28,783 bases of DNA from CAYWFP01 sp964457365 (lineage in GTDB: Bacteria > Planctomycetota > SZUA-567), in the NCBI GenBank assembly GCA_964457365.1, contig CAYWFP010000053.1, forward strand, positions 1-28,783, given 5' to 3'. Positions 15,783 through 23,112 of the stretch are shown here, piece by piece. Positions within the stretch are counted from its first letter, which is position 1. Each line of letters starts with the position of its first letter. The notes beneath the pieces were generated by a model. That model saw only the letters and a list, made by a program, of their open reading frames with translations, was not told where the DNA came from and did not search any database. The translations under genes were made by a program, and so were the position numbers.

Positions 15783-18700
15783 CTACTCCATGTCGAAGGG
15801 CAAGCCGCGGCTGATATCGTAGGGGCTGTTTCCCTGGGGCTTGCCGCGCATCTTCACGTCGCGGCTGAGCGTGTTGATGTAGATCTTCGGCGCCTGGAAG
15901 CGCCGGCCCAGCGGCGGCGCTCCGGGCCGACGTTCGGCCAGGATCGCCTCCGGCGCTGGCGGCCCGCCGGTGAGCAGGATGTTGTGCCGGACCACGTCGT
16001 AGTACGCCTCGTTGCTGCGGGTGTAGACGGTGCGTCCGGGGCGGAAGGAGCCGGCGGCGACGTCCATGCCCTCGGCGATGGGCTCGAAGTTCATGAAGCG
16101 GACGTCTCCGGCGGCCTCGATGGCCAGGATCTGCATCTGCATCCGGTCGAGCCCCGTGTCGCGCAATCCCTCCATGTCCGCGCTCTTGTTCAGCAGCACC
16201 GTCAGGTGGTCGCAGCGGCCGCGGACGTTGGCCTGCTTGAGATGGACGTTCTTGTCGAAACGGATCTTGCGCGCGAGCATGTTGTAGACCAGTTCGCCGT
16301 CGTAGTTCAGCGTATAGACCGTCTCCCGGACGGTGCTGGTATCCAGGCTGGCGATCTGCACCTCGCCCGGTCCGTCGGCGATGACCACCCCGGCGCCCTG
16401 CTTGACGGTGATTTGCGGGGCGAAGAGGCGCATGCCCTGGTTGTCGCGCACCTCCGCGCGGCCGCGCGGAGGTCCCTTGAGCGTCATGACCTCGCCGATG
16501 GGGGTGATGTCGACGATGCCCTCGGCGCCGGAGGCCTGGCGCTGATCGCGGGTGAGGATGACGACGTTGCCGCGGACGATGACGCGCTTGAGCTGCTGGT
16601 TCAGCACCGCCGACTCCGAGGCGCCGCCGGGGCCCCCGGTGGCGGGCGTCGTCGCCGGGAGCGTCCCCTTGCCCTCGAGCTGCGCTTCCATCTCGTCGCC
16701 GGTGACGGTCATGTCCGGCCGGCGCATCACCACGTTGCCCTTGAAGACCACGCGCCCGCCGCGCGCGCCGGCGGTGTAGATGGCGTCCTTCTCGTAAGTC
16801 ACCACCGCCTTCTCGTCCCGGGGGCCGTCGTTGAGGGTCAGGTCCCCGCCGCCGTGGGAGTAGACCCAGCCGCCGTCGGCGCGGGCGCGGATCATCAGCG
16901 CCGAGAAACGCGGTCCGCCTTCCTCCCAGATACGCGCGTGCTGGGTGCGCAGGCCGTAGAGAACGATTTCGCCCTGTCTCTCGTCGCGGTTCTCCGCCCA
17001 TTTGTGGACGATCTTGTGCCCCTCGCAGTGGCGCTTGCCCCAGTGCAGCGTGGCGTGGCCGACCGCCTCGAGCATGCGCGGAGTCTTGCGGGTGCTTTGC
17101 TCGCGCCCGGGGGTGAGGTCCTGGATGCGCTTGAGCGTGATGATCAGTTCGTCGCTGCGCAGCACCTGGCCCTCGCTGTTGGCGAGGACGTTGCCGGCGA
17201 AGCGCACCTTCTCGGTGGTCTCGTCGTAGAGCATCCGTTCGCTGTAGCGGACGATCACCGACTGCTGTGCCGCGCCGGCCTCTTCGGCGCCGAGGACCCG
17301 GGTCGTGCCGTCGGGGTCGTTGGCCTCGCGGTTGAAGACGCCCGAGCCGGGGCCGACGGCGTCGATGGTGGTCTGCAGATTCGGCGAATCCGGCACGGCG
17401 AAGCGCTTGAGCACGATCTGCGGGGCCTGGAAGAAGCCGCCGTTGCCCTCCATCTCGATCTCCGGGGTGGGCGTCCCGGAGAGGACGACCTTCTCGCACA
17501 GGATCGGCTCGAGGTTTCCGGCCTCCCGCAACGCCGTCGGCTGCGGCAGGAGTTCCATGCGGGAGCTGGTCGCCCGCCGCCCCTCGCTGGTCAGCACGAC
17601 GTTGCCCTCGGCGAGCGCGCGCGCGACCTCGGGTGTCTCGCCCTCGGTGAACTCCACCCGCAGCGAATCGCAGACCAGTTTGACGCGGTCGTTGACCAGT
17701 GTCACCCCACCCTCGAAGAGCGCGTAGCGCGCCCCGCGGTCGTAGAAGAGCCGTCGGCGGTAGTGGATCGTCGTCGGCGTCTTCCCGCCTTGGGGCGAGG
17801 GGCCGAGCGTGCCCGTGCCGCCGGCGAGGCGGACCTTGCCGCGGCCGCCCTTGGCCTGCAGCTTGCCCCCGTCGACGTGGAAGATGAGTTCCTTGTCCGA
17901 GATCTCGTGTTCGCCCCACTGGGCCACCGGCACGCGGTCGCGCCGCCGATCTTTGAGCACCAGCAGCTTGCTCTGCTGGTCGAAGTGGGCGTACTCGCCG
18001 CGGGCGGTGTAGCTGACCGGGCGCTCGCCGCTGGCGGTGTCGCCGGCGCTGCCCTTGATTCTCACCTCGCCGTGCTTGGTGCTCCAGGCGATGATCTCGC
18101 GGATGGACTGGGCCGACTCGGGGTTCTCCCCGAGCGAGGCCTTCAGGTAGTCGCCGAAGATCTCGATGCTGTCGCGGTTGACGTGGACGTCCTTCTCGAA
18201 GCTGACCTCGCGGTGGTCGACGTCGTACTTGGCCGGCCCGCGGCACTTGACCTCGGTGGTCAGGGACGCGCCGCCGTCGGGGGCGGATTCGCGGGAATAC
18301 ATCATCACGTTGCGGTAGAGCTCCACGCCGCCGCCGGGGTTGTCCTCGCTATCGAGGAAGTGGCTCGGCGCGGGCGTCTTGTCGCCCTCGGTGCGCATGA
18401 TGTAGCGGTAATCCGTGCCGGTGATGGTGGTGTTGCTCGCGCCTTCGCCGGTCTGCAGCACCACTACGCGCACCGGTCCGGTGCCGGTCAGCACGCCGAG
18501 GCGGTGGTTCCACGTGGCGTTGTCGCACTTAACCTCGGTCTCCGGAGACGCGTCCGTCCCGGGTTGTTTGGACGGGACGTAGCGCTTGACCGCGACGTTG
18601 CCCTCGAGGCGGGCGATATCCTCCTGCCCGTCGCCCGCCTGACCGCGACGTTCGAAGACGCCCCGGTCGCTGGTGATTTCGGCGGTGAGCGGGGGCTGCT

Positions 18701-18971
18701 CGTCCCGCATCAGTCCCGTGGGCGAGGTGGGCAACTTGTCGTAGACGAGGATGTGCACCTGGCGCAGGTTGATGACCGGGTGGTTCCGCATGGGGTTGAT
18801 CGCGTCGGCGCTGCGGGCCTTGAGCATGGCCTTCAATACGTTGTCCTCGTAGACCGGCAACTTGATGTCCTTGTGCCGGTCCATCAGATCCTCGCCCGCG
18901 TGCGCGTGCGCGAGCAGGCAGAGCAGCAGCGCCGCTCCGAGCGCAATGCCGCGCTTCGTCGATTCGATCAC
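15783..18971 (-). CDS. Giant multi-unit OstA/LptA-like periplasmic protein
   Basis: A 1062-residue protein with a Sec signal peptide (residues 1-25, ending AHA-G). The mature part repeats the OstA/LptA pattern: a hydrophobic residue, a Gly or Asp-Asn-Val turn, a short strand, then a variable turn and a second strand. Clear units: LEGNVAV (122), FEKDVHV (258), FEGGVTL (419), AEGNVVL (454), FAGNVLA (591), FKGNVVM (743), VRGNVVI (799), FDKNVHL (905), AAGDVRF (953). LptA is about 185 residues and forms a beta-jellyroll slide for LPS across the periplasm. No LptD-like beta-barrel end or transmembrane helix is seen after the signal. GTG start at 18971 with GGGAG; it overlaps the kdsC stop (GTGA). 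The context supports LPS transport or assembly, but the exact role is inferred. Confidence 0.8.
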   Translation of the reverse strand: MIESTKRGIALGAALLLCLLAHAHAGEDLMDRHKDIKLPVYEDNVLKAMLKARSADAINPMRNHPVINLRQVHILVYDKLPTSPTGLMRDEQPPLTAEITSDRGVFERRGQAGDGQEDIARLEGNVAVKRYVPSKQPGTDASPETEVKCDNATWNHRLGVLTGTGPVRVVVLQTGEGASNTTITGTDYRYIMRTEGDKTPAPSHFLDSEDNPGGGVELYRNVMMYSRESAPDGGASLTTEVKCRGPAKYDVDHREVSFEKDVHVNRDSIEIFGDYLKASLGENPESAQSIREIIAWSTKHGEVRIKGSAGDTASGERPVSYTARGEYAHFDQQSKLLVLKDRRRDRVPVAQWGEHEISDKELIFHVDGGKLQAKGGRGKVRLAGGTGTLGPSPQGGKTPTTIHYRRRLFYDRGARYALFEGGVTLVNDRVKLVCDSLRVEFTEGETPEVARALAEGNVVLTSEGRRATSSRMELLPQPTALREAGNLEPILCEKVVLSGTPTPEIEMEGNGGFFQAPQIVLKRFAVPDSPNLQTTIDAVGPGSGVFNREANDPDGTTRVLGAEEAGAAQQSVIVRYSERMLYDETTEKVRFAGNVLANSEGQVLRSDELIITLKRIQDLTPGREQSTRKTPRMLEAVGHATLHWGKRHCEGHKIVHKWAENRDERQGEIVLYGLRTQHARIWEEGGPRFSALMIRARADGGWVYSHGGGDLTLNDGPRDEKAVVTYEKDAIYTAGARGGRVVFKGNVVMRRPDMTVTGDEMEAQLEGKGTLPATTPATGGPGGASESAVLNQQLKRVIVRGNVVILTRDQRQASGAEGIVDITPIGEVMTLKGPPRGRAEVRDNQGMRLFAPQITVKQGAGVVIADGPGEVQIASLDTSTVRETVYTLNYDGELVYNMLARKIRFDKNVHLKQANVRGRCDHLTVLLNKSADMEGLRDTGLDRMQMQILAIEAAGDVRFMNFEPIAEGMDVAAGSFRPGRTVYTRSNEAYYDVVRHNILLTGGPPAPEAILAERRPGAPPLGRRFQAPKIYINTLSRDVKMRGKPQGNSPYDISRGLPFDME

Positions 18972-19558
18972 GGCTGCGACTCCCTGCTCTGCGCTTCGTC
19001 GCCGTCTCCCTCGGGGAGATAGCGCCGCATGATCCGATGCCACAGGTTCTGCCCGCGCAGGATCGTCTCGATCACCTCGCGCACGGCTCCGCGGCCTCCC
19101 AATGCTTCTGTCACCGCCCGCGCGGCATCCTTTGTCGCGAGGGTGGCGTCGGCGACGGCGATGCCGAGGCCCACGCGTTGCAGCACCGGGATGTCCGGCA
19201 GGTCGTCGCCGACGTAAGCCACCGCCTCGTAAGGCAGATCCAGCCGCCGGCAAAGCCGCTCGAGAACCGGGAGTTTGTCCTTGGCGTTCTGGGCCACGAC
19301 GGTGATGCCGAGTTCCGCCGCGCGGCGCGAGACCGCCGGCGACTCGCGCCCCGAGAGCAGCGCCACCGTGTGCCCCGCGCGTTGCCAGTATTTCAAGCCC
19401 GCGCCGTCTTTGGCGTCGAAACGCTTGAGTTCCTCGCCACGGTCGGTGTAGACGATGCCGCCGTCGGTGAGCACACCGTCGACGTCGAGGATCAAGCCCC
19501 GGATCGGGGCGAACAAAACCGGCGGCACGTCGGCCAGAGCGACTGGAGGCAAATCCAC
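18968..19558 (-). CDS. kdsC: 3-deoxy-8-phosphooctulonate phosphatase (KdsC, HAD family)
   Basis: Removes phosphate from Kdo-8-phosphate, the step after KdsA. The 196-residue protein is a cap-less HAD phosphatase: nucleophile D25 and general acid D27 in LDVDGVLTDG (24-33), the KdsC-typical FDAKDGAGLK, LSGRES (motif II) and GDDLPDIPVL (motif IV). Length is close to the usual 170-190 residues, with about 15 extra at each end. GTG at 19558 is the first start after the promoter at 19605-19632, though the Shine-Dalgarno is weak (CGGGA); a later internal start would remove little of the domain. It heads the kdsC-OstA-TPR operon and shares four bases with the OstA-like gene. kdsA lies about 5 kb away on the other strand. 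Confidence 0.92.
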   Translation of the reverse strand: MDLPPVALADVPPVLFAPIRGLILDVDGVLTDGGIVYTDRGEELKRFDAKDGAGLKYWQRAGHTVALLSGRESPAVSRRAAELGITVVAQNAKDKLPVLERLCRRLDLPYEAVAYVGDDLPDIPVLQRVGLGIAVADATLATKDAARAVTEALGGRGAVREVIETILRGQNLWHRIMRRYLPEGDGDEAQSRESQP

Positions 19559-19604
19559 AATTCCCGTATTGTCAGAAAGATACGATGGAATACGGCTAGG
19601 GTTG

Positions 19605-19632
19605 ATGGTATCCGATTGCGTCGGCGAGTCAA
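19605..19632 (-). promoter_or_regulatory. Promoter of the kdsC-OstA-TPR operon
   Basis: Minus-strand TTGACT (19632-19627), 16-base spacer, TACCAT (19610-19605). Predicted start near 19598, with a 40-nt leader. The -35 overlaps the last codons of the upstream acyltransferase gene. Confidence 0.55.
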
Positions 19633-20687
19633 GCGCATTCTGCTTCGGCGCCGAGGCGTCCGCGCAGGCGATTCGCCAGCGCCAGACCGCGCCCCAGCAG
19701 CGTCCGCGGATTGTAGGCGAGCAGGGTGATCAACGGTACCGGCTGCGCGCCCCAGTCGCGCTTGTACGGCTCGGGTCCGCGCAGCAGGTCCAACTCCTCC
19801 TCGCCGCGCTCGCATGCCCTCTCGAGCACCGCCTGCAGCAGCAATGAACCAGGGGAGTACTGGGCGAAATCCGCATCGTACGCGACGGCGTAGTAGTATA
19901 CCCGCCCGGTGTGGCGAAACGCCAGAACCGAAGCCACAACCGACTCTTCACTAAGGAGTTCCAGCAATTCGAGCTTGTCGGTATCAAGACCTTTTCGGGC
20001 CATTGTCCGGGCGAAAACCTGTCCTTGCTCCCGGGAGAAGATGCCCTCCGGCCACTTCTGTGCGTGGCGCGCGAGCAGAATCGACAACGCGCTCTCGATC
20101 GCCGCGGGCGTGGTGCAGGCGCGCAGGCGAAGCGGGCCGCGCGCCTCGAGTTGCCGGCGGGCGCGGCGGAGGTTGTAGCGGCTTTTGCCGCTGCGCAGTT
20201 GCTTGAGCAGGGGCTCGTAAGGCAGGTTCAGCGGAATGACGAACGTCTGCCCCTTCCGCGTCCAGGCGCAGGGCCAGCCGAGCTGATGCGATACCGCCGC
20301 GCGCAACCAGGCTGTCGAGGAAAGATCGCCGCGCAGGTGGCGCAGCCGCAGCCGCGCCGCGCCGGTCTTCGCGAACGCCAGCTCCAGCAGCGCCGCGGCG
20401 GCTTCGGCCTCGTGCCCCGGCGCCAGCAGCAGGCCGCCGTAATCGCCGAAGTCGTCGCCGAGGCCGACAAGCATCAGCCGGTCGCGCAGCCGCAGCGGCA
20501 GCACCCCGACCAGTTTTTCGCCGCTGAAAGCCATGCCGATGCGCGGGCGCGCCGGGGAGAACGCCCTCACGCCGGCGCCGAGCCAGTCGGGGCCGAGAAA
20601 GAGATTCTCCGCGGCCAACTCGCGCCACGCCTGACTGTGCGAGGCCGCCTCGTGCCAGTCGGTGAACAGCCGGGTACGCAGGCTCAT
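19629..20687 (-). CDS. BcsL/FemAB-like GNAT acyltransferase
   Basis: A 352-residue GNAT-fold protein of the type found in cellulose and exopolysaccharide clusters (CelD/BcsL-like, Acetyltransf_6). The duplicated-GNAT layout is visible: an N-terminal half with FLGPDWLGAG and GDDFGDYGGLLL, then a C-terminal half with SRYNLRRARRQLEARG, VYYYAVAYDADFAQYSPGSL and LDLLRGPEPYKRDWGA. The last two are the most diagnostic: they form the acyl-CoA/aminoacyl-tRNA binding core in this group. The acyl donor and acceptor cannot be told from sequence. It overlaps the deacetylase gene by four bases (ATGA), so the pair probably modifies the same surface glycan. A stretch inside the gene (about 19900-20080) looks less GC-rich than its surroundings. 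Confidence 0.82.
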   Translation of the reverse strand: MSLRTRLFTDWHEAASHSQAWRELAAENLFLGPDWLGAGVRAFSPARPRIGMAFSGEKLVGVLPLRLRDRLMLVGLGDDFGDYGGLLLAPGHEAEAAAALLELAFAKTGAARLRLRHLRGDLSSTAWLRAAVSHQLGWPCAWTRKGQTFVIPLNLPYEPLLKQLRSGKSRYNLRRARRQLEARGPLRLRACTTPAAIESALSILLARHAQKWPEGIFSREQGQVFARTMARKGLDTDKLELLELLSEESVVASVLAFRHTGRVYYYAVAYDADFAQYSPGSLLLQAVLERACERGEEELDLLRGPEPYKRDWGAQPVPLITLLAYNPRTLLGRGLALANRLRGRLGAEAECA

Positions 20688-21430
20688 GCCGTCTCCCGGC
20701 CGAGACGACAGCGCAGGCGGTGGTGCAGGTCGTACCAGAAACCCAGCCGGTGCGCGAGGCGCCTGCCTTGCGTATCGGGGCGGATAAAGACGCGGCGAAG
20801 GCGGAAACGCTCGGACGGATAATGCCGGTTGCCCTTGCCGGTTCCGACGGCGGCGGCGAAGCCGGCGGCTTCGACCAGCCTGAGCGTCGAACTGTCGTAA
20901 CGCCCGCGCGGGTAGCAGAAAGTCCTCACCCGGGCTCCCGTCGCCGCGGCGAGCGTGTCGCGGCTCTCCACGATCTCCCGCCGCCGCGTCTTTTCATCCA
21001 GCGTCGGCAGGTCCGGGTGGGTCAGGGTATGCGCGCCCGCTTCCCAGCCGGCCGCGACGAGTTCGCGCAGTTGCTCCCGGCTCATCAGGGGCGCGCCGAA
21101 AAGATCGTTCTCCGCCGGGCGGTCTTTCTGCAACAGGCCGATCACGGGAAAGACCGTCGCCGGCCAGCCGGCGTTCGCGAGCAGGGGATAGGCCGTGGTG
21201 AAGGTGTCGAGGTAGCCGTCGTCGAAGGTGAAGACCACCGGCTTCGCCGGCAACGGACGGCCCGAGAACGCCTCGCCGAGGGTGAGGCCGCGGTAGCCGC
21301 GTTCGGCCAGCCACGCCACCTGCGCCGCGAAGCGCTCCGGGTCGACCGCGGCGCGTGAAAAACGGGCGCCGTCTTCCTTGGGCGCGATGCAGTGGTACTC
21401 CAGGATCGGCAGCCAGCGCCCGCGCGCCAT
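20684..21430 (-). CDS. Polysaccharide deacetylase (NodB/CE4 family)
   Basis: A 248-residue NodB-homology enzyme that removes N- or O-acetyl groups from a glycan. Metal and catalytic motifs are complete: TFDDGY (68-73, with D70 catalytic and D71 metal), HTLTHPD (134-140, metal ligands H134 and H138) and RTFCYPRGRYD (169-179). It starts MARGRWLPILEYHCI without a signal peptide or membrane anchor, so a cytoplasmic or membrane-associated glycan intermediate is the likely substrate. The stop of the upstream metallophosphoesterase and this start share one base (TGATG), and GAAGGG lies upstream. An alternative GTG one codon earlier cannot be excluded. It is the middle gene of a three-gene operon. 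Confidence 0.9.
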   Translation of the reverse strand: MARGRWLPILEYHCIAPKEDGARFSRAAVDPERFAAQVAWLAERGYRGLTLGEAFSGRPLPAKPVVFTFDDGYLDTFTTAYPLLANAGWPATVFPVIGLLQKDRPAENDLFGAPLMSREQLRELVAAGWEAGAHTLTHPDLPTLDEKTRRREIVESRDTLAAATGARVRTFCYPRGRYDSSTLRLVEAAGFAAAVGTGKGNRHYPSERFRLRRVFIRPDTQGRRLAHRLGFWYDLHHRLRCRLGRETA

Positions 21431-22200
21431 CACTGCCCTTCCACGAGCCGTTCGGCGAGATGGTCGTCCAGTTCCGGCACGGCGCGGAAGCGCGCGACGG
21501 TCTTGTCGATGTCGTAGGGCACGCGGACGTAGCGCACCGCGCCGTCCTCGACGACGACGTAGCAGGCTCGCGGGTCGCCGTCGCGGGGTTGGCCGACCGA
21601 GCCGACGTTGACGATGGCCCGCTCGCCCGGGTGCGGCCAGACGTCGCCGATGTCGGCCGGATGCAGGAATTCGTAGTCGGCGTTGATGACGCCGGGGCGG
21701 TGGGTGTGGCCGACGAAGCAGGCGCCCTCGATCAGGTCGAAGAGCGCCTCGATCTTGGCGCTGGGGCCGAAGCCCATGTCCAGCGTCTCCGCCTCCTCGA
21801 TGTATTCCATGATCGGATCGCGCGGCGAGGCGTGGACGAAGAGCATGCCGTTCTCTTCGCGGCGCTCCGGCGCGTTTTTCAGAAAGCGCCAGTTGCGCCG
21901 GACCCCGGGCCAGGAGTACCAGTGCGGCTTGATCTGCCGCCGGGTCCAGACGCTGGCCGCCTTGGCGACCTTGTTGAATCCCAGCGGCTCGGTCAATACC
22001 GCGAAGTCGTGGTTGCCCATCAGCGACAGGGCGCAGTGGCGGCGCACCAGTGTCAGGCAGGCCGCCGGGTCGGGGCCGTAGCCGACGACGTCGCCGAGGC
22101 AGAGGATGCGCTTCACCCCGCGGGTGCGGATATCGGCCAGCACCGCTTCGAGCGCGGCGAGGTTGGCGTGGATATCGCTGATCAGGGCGAAGGCGTTCAT
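21430..22200 (-). CDS. Calcineurin-like metallophosphoesterase, copy 1
   Basis: A 256-residue metallophosphoesterase of the small YfcE/ApaH-like bacterial group. All five metal-site motifs are present: SDIHAN (D9, H11), GDVVGYGPDP, GNHD, VHASP and GHTHRP, plus NVGSVGQPRDGDP. It probably hydrolyses a phosphodiester, nucleotide or phosphoprotein; the substrate is not clear. The ATG at 22200 aligns its N-terminus exactly with copy 2 (MNAFALISDIH against MTQCAIISDIH). No Shine-Dalgarno precedes it, but the promoter at 22208-22236 places the transcript start at about 22201, so a leaderless mRNA is predicted. It leads the operon with the deacetylase and the acyltransferase. Confidence 0.88.
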   Translation of the reverse strand: MNAFALISDIHANLAALEAVLADIRTRGVKRILCLGDVVGYGPDPAACLTLVRRHCALSLMGNHDFAVLTEPLGFNKVAKAASVWTRRQIKPHWYSWPGVRRNWRFLKNAPERREENGMLFVHASPRDPIMEYIEEAETLDMGFGPSAKIEALFDLIEGACFVGHTHRPGVINADYEFLHPADIGDVWPHPGERAIVNVGSVGQPRDGDPRACYVVVEDGAVRYVRVPYDIDKTVARFRAVPELDDHLAERLVEGQ

Positions 22201-22207
22201 GCGCGAA

Positions 22208-22236
22208 ATCATACGGCCAAACGCATGCGCTGGCAA
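22208..22236 (-). promoter_or_regulatory. Promoter of the metallophosphoesterase-deacetylase-acyltransferase operon (leaderless)
   Basis: Minus-strand TTGCCA (22236-22231), 17-base spacer, TATGAT (22213-22208), a near-consensus promoter. Counting from the -10, the start falls at about 22201, directly at the ATG at 22200. Confidence 0.6.
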
Positions 22237-22242
22237 GGGGGG

Positions 22243-22995
22243 CTATTTGCCGTCGACGAGCCGGTCGCCGAGGAAGTTGTCCAGCGCGGGGACGCCGTAG
22301 ATGAACTTGCGCGTGACTTGCGGGTCGTAGTCGACGCGGCGGTAGACGACCGAATCGCCGTCGAAGGTGACGTAGCAGGCCTGGGGGTTCTTGTCGCGCG
22401 GCTGGCCGACCGAGCCGACGTTGATGATCGCCTTGATGTCGTACTCGAGCATGTAGACGTTCATCAGCATCTCCTCGGGACAGACGAAGGGCAGACCCTC
22501 CTCGATGACGCCCGGGAAATGCGTGTGACCGATGAAGACGTAGCCCTCCATCACGTCCCACTGTTTCTGCATCTTGGCCTGGTTGCGCGCGTCGCGCGGC
22601 ATGATGTATTCGTCCGTGGGCTCCGAGGGCGAGCCGTGGACGAAGAGGATGCCATCGCGCTCGAAACTCTTGGGCAGCTTGCGGATGGCCTGGAGAATCT
22701 CCTCGCCGTCGGCCTCCTCGCGGATACGGGCCTCGGCCCACTCGATGGCCGAGCGCGCGCGCGCGTGGAAGCGGTCGGCCGAGCCGGTGACGCAGGCTTT
22801 CTCGTGGTTTCCCATGATGACGATGGAGCACGCGTCCGTTACCCGGCGGTAGCACTCCACCGGCTGCGGGCCGTAGCCGATCATGTCCCCGAGGCACCAG
22901 ATCTCGCTGACGCCGACGCGCTCGATATCCGCGAGCACCGCCTCGAGCGCGGCGAGATTGCCGTGAATGTCGGAGATGATGGCGCACTGAGTCAT
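22243..22995 (-). CDS. Calcineurin-like metallophosphoesterase, copy 2
   Basis: A 250-residue paralogue of the downstream gene, with the same motifs in the same order: SDIHGN (D9, H11), GDMIGYGPQP, GNHE (Glu where copy 1 has Asp), VHGSPSEPTDEYI, GHTHFPG and NVGSVGQPRDKNP. The two proteins align along their full length, including the shared start LAALEAVLADI and the end pattern vPaLDnfLgdRLVdGk, so they arose by tandem duplication and then diverged substantially. Each copy has its own promoter, which argues for different regulation. The ATG at 22995 has only a weak ribosome binding site. The gene ends seven bases before the -35 of copy 1. Substrate unknown. Confidence 0.88.
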   Translation of the reverse strand: MTQCAIISDIHGNLAALEAVLADIERVGVSEIWCLGDMIGYGPQPVECYRRVTDACSIVIMGNHEKACVTGSADRFHARARSAIEWAEARIREEADGEEILQAIRKLPKSFERDGILFVHGSPSEPTDEYIMPRDARNQAKMQKQWDVMEGYVFIGHTHFPGVIEEGLPFVCPEEMLMNVYMLEYDIKAIINVGSVGQPRDKNPQACYVTFDGDSVVYRRVDYDPQVTRKFIYGVPALDNFLGDRLVDGK

Positions 22996-23040
22996 GCGAT
23001 GCCGATCCGGATTCTCGCGGCCGAGAAGAATTAGCCCGCC

Positions 23041-23069
23041 AACATACAGGTTTCGGCCTGTTTTGGCAA
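23041..23069 (-). promoter_or_regulatory. Promoter of metallophosphoesterase copy 2, with embedded inverted repeat
   Basis: Minus-strand TTGCCA (23069-23064), 17-base spacer, TATGTT (23046-23041); predicted start near 23034, 39 nt before the ATG. The spacer holds the inverted repeat ACAGG-N6-CCTGT (23046-23061), a likely repressor site. Confidence 0.55.
23046..23061. repeat. Inverted repeat between -35 and -10 (candidate operator)
   Basis: ACAGG (23046-23050), six bases, CCTGT (23057-23061), perfect over five base pairs. It fills the spacer of the copy-2 promoter, where a bound protein would block RNA polymerase. No similar repeat is in the copy-1 promoter. Confidence 0.4.
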
Positions 23070-23112
23070 GGGGTTATGTCCTCGCAAAATGCCTTTTTCG
23101 CGCCGCCGGCGG

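Noticed and set aside
15778..18246. Upstream in-frame extension of the TPR gene to over 1000 codons
   Set aside because: The extension is a +1-type shadow of the OstA-like gene, full of Arg, Gly and Pro. The TPR register and the GGAG site place the true start at 15777.
15984..19022. Long open frame (over 1000 codons) on the plus strand opposite the OstA-like gene
   Set aside because: The product is rich in Ala, Asp, His, Leu, Val and Arg with no motif, as expected for the antisense of a GC-rich gene. The minus-strand protein has a signal peptide, repeats and operon overlaps.
21355..23034. Plus-strand frame with an internally repeated product opposite the two metallophosphoesterases
   Set aside because: The apparent repeat is only the antisense image of the tandem paralogues; both minus-strand genes have full catalytic motifs.
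23070..23112. Possible terminator after dapA
   Set aside because: A GCCGCCGGCGGC palindrome lies just past the stop, but an A-tract rather than a T-tract follows on the minus strand; too weak to call.
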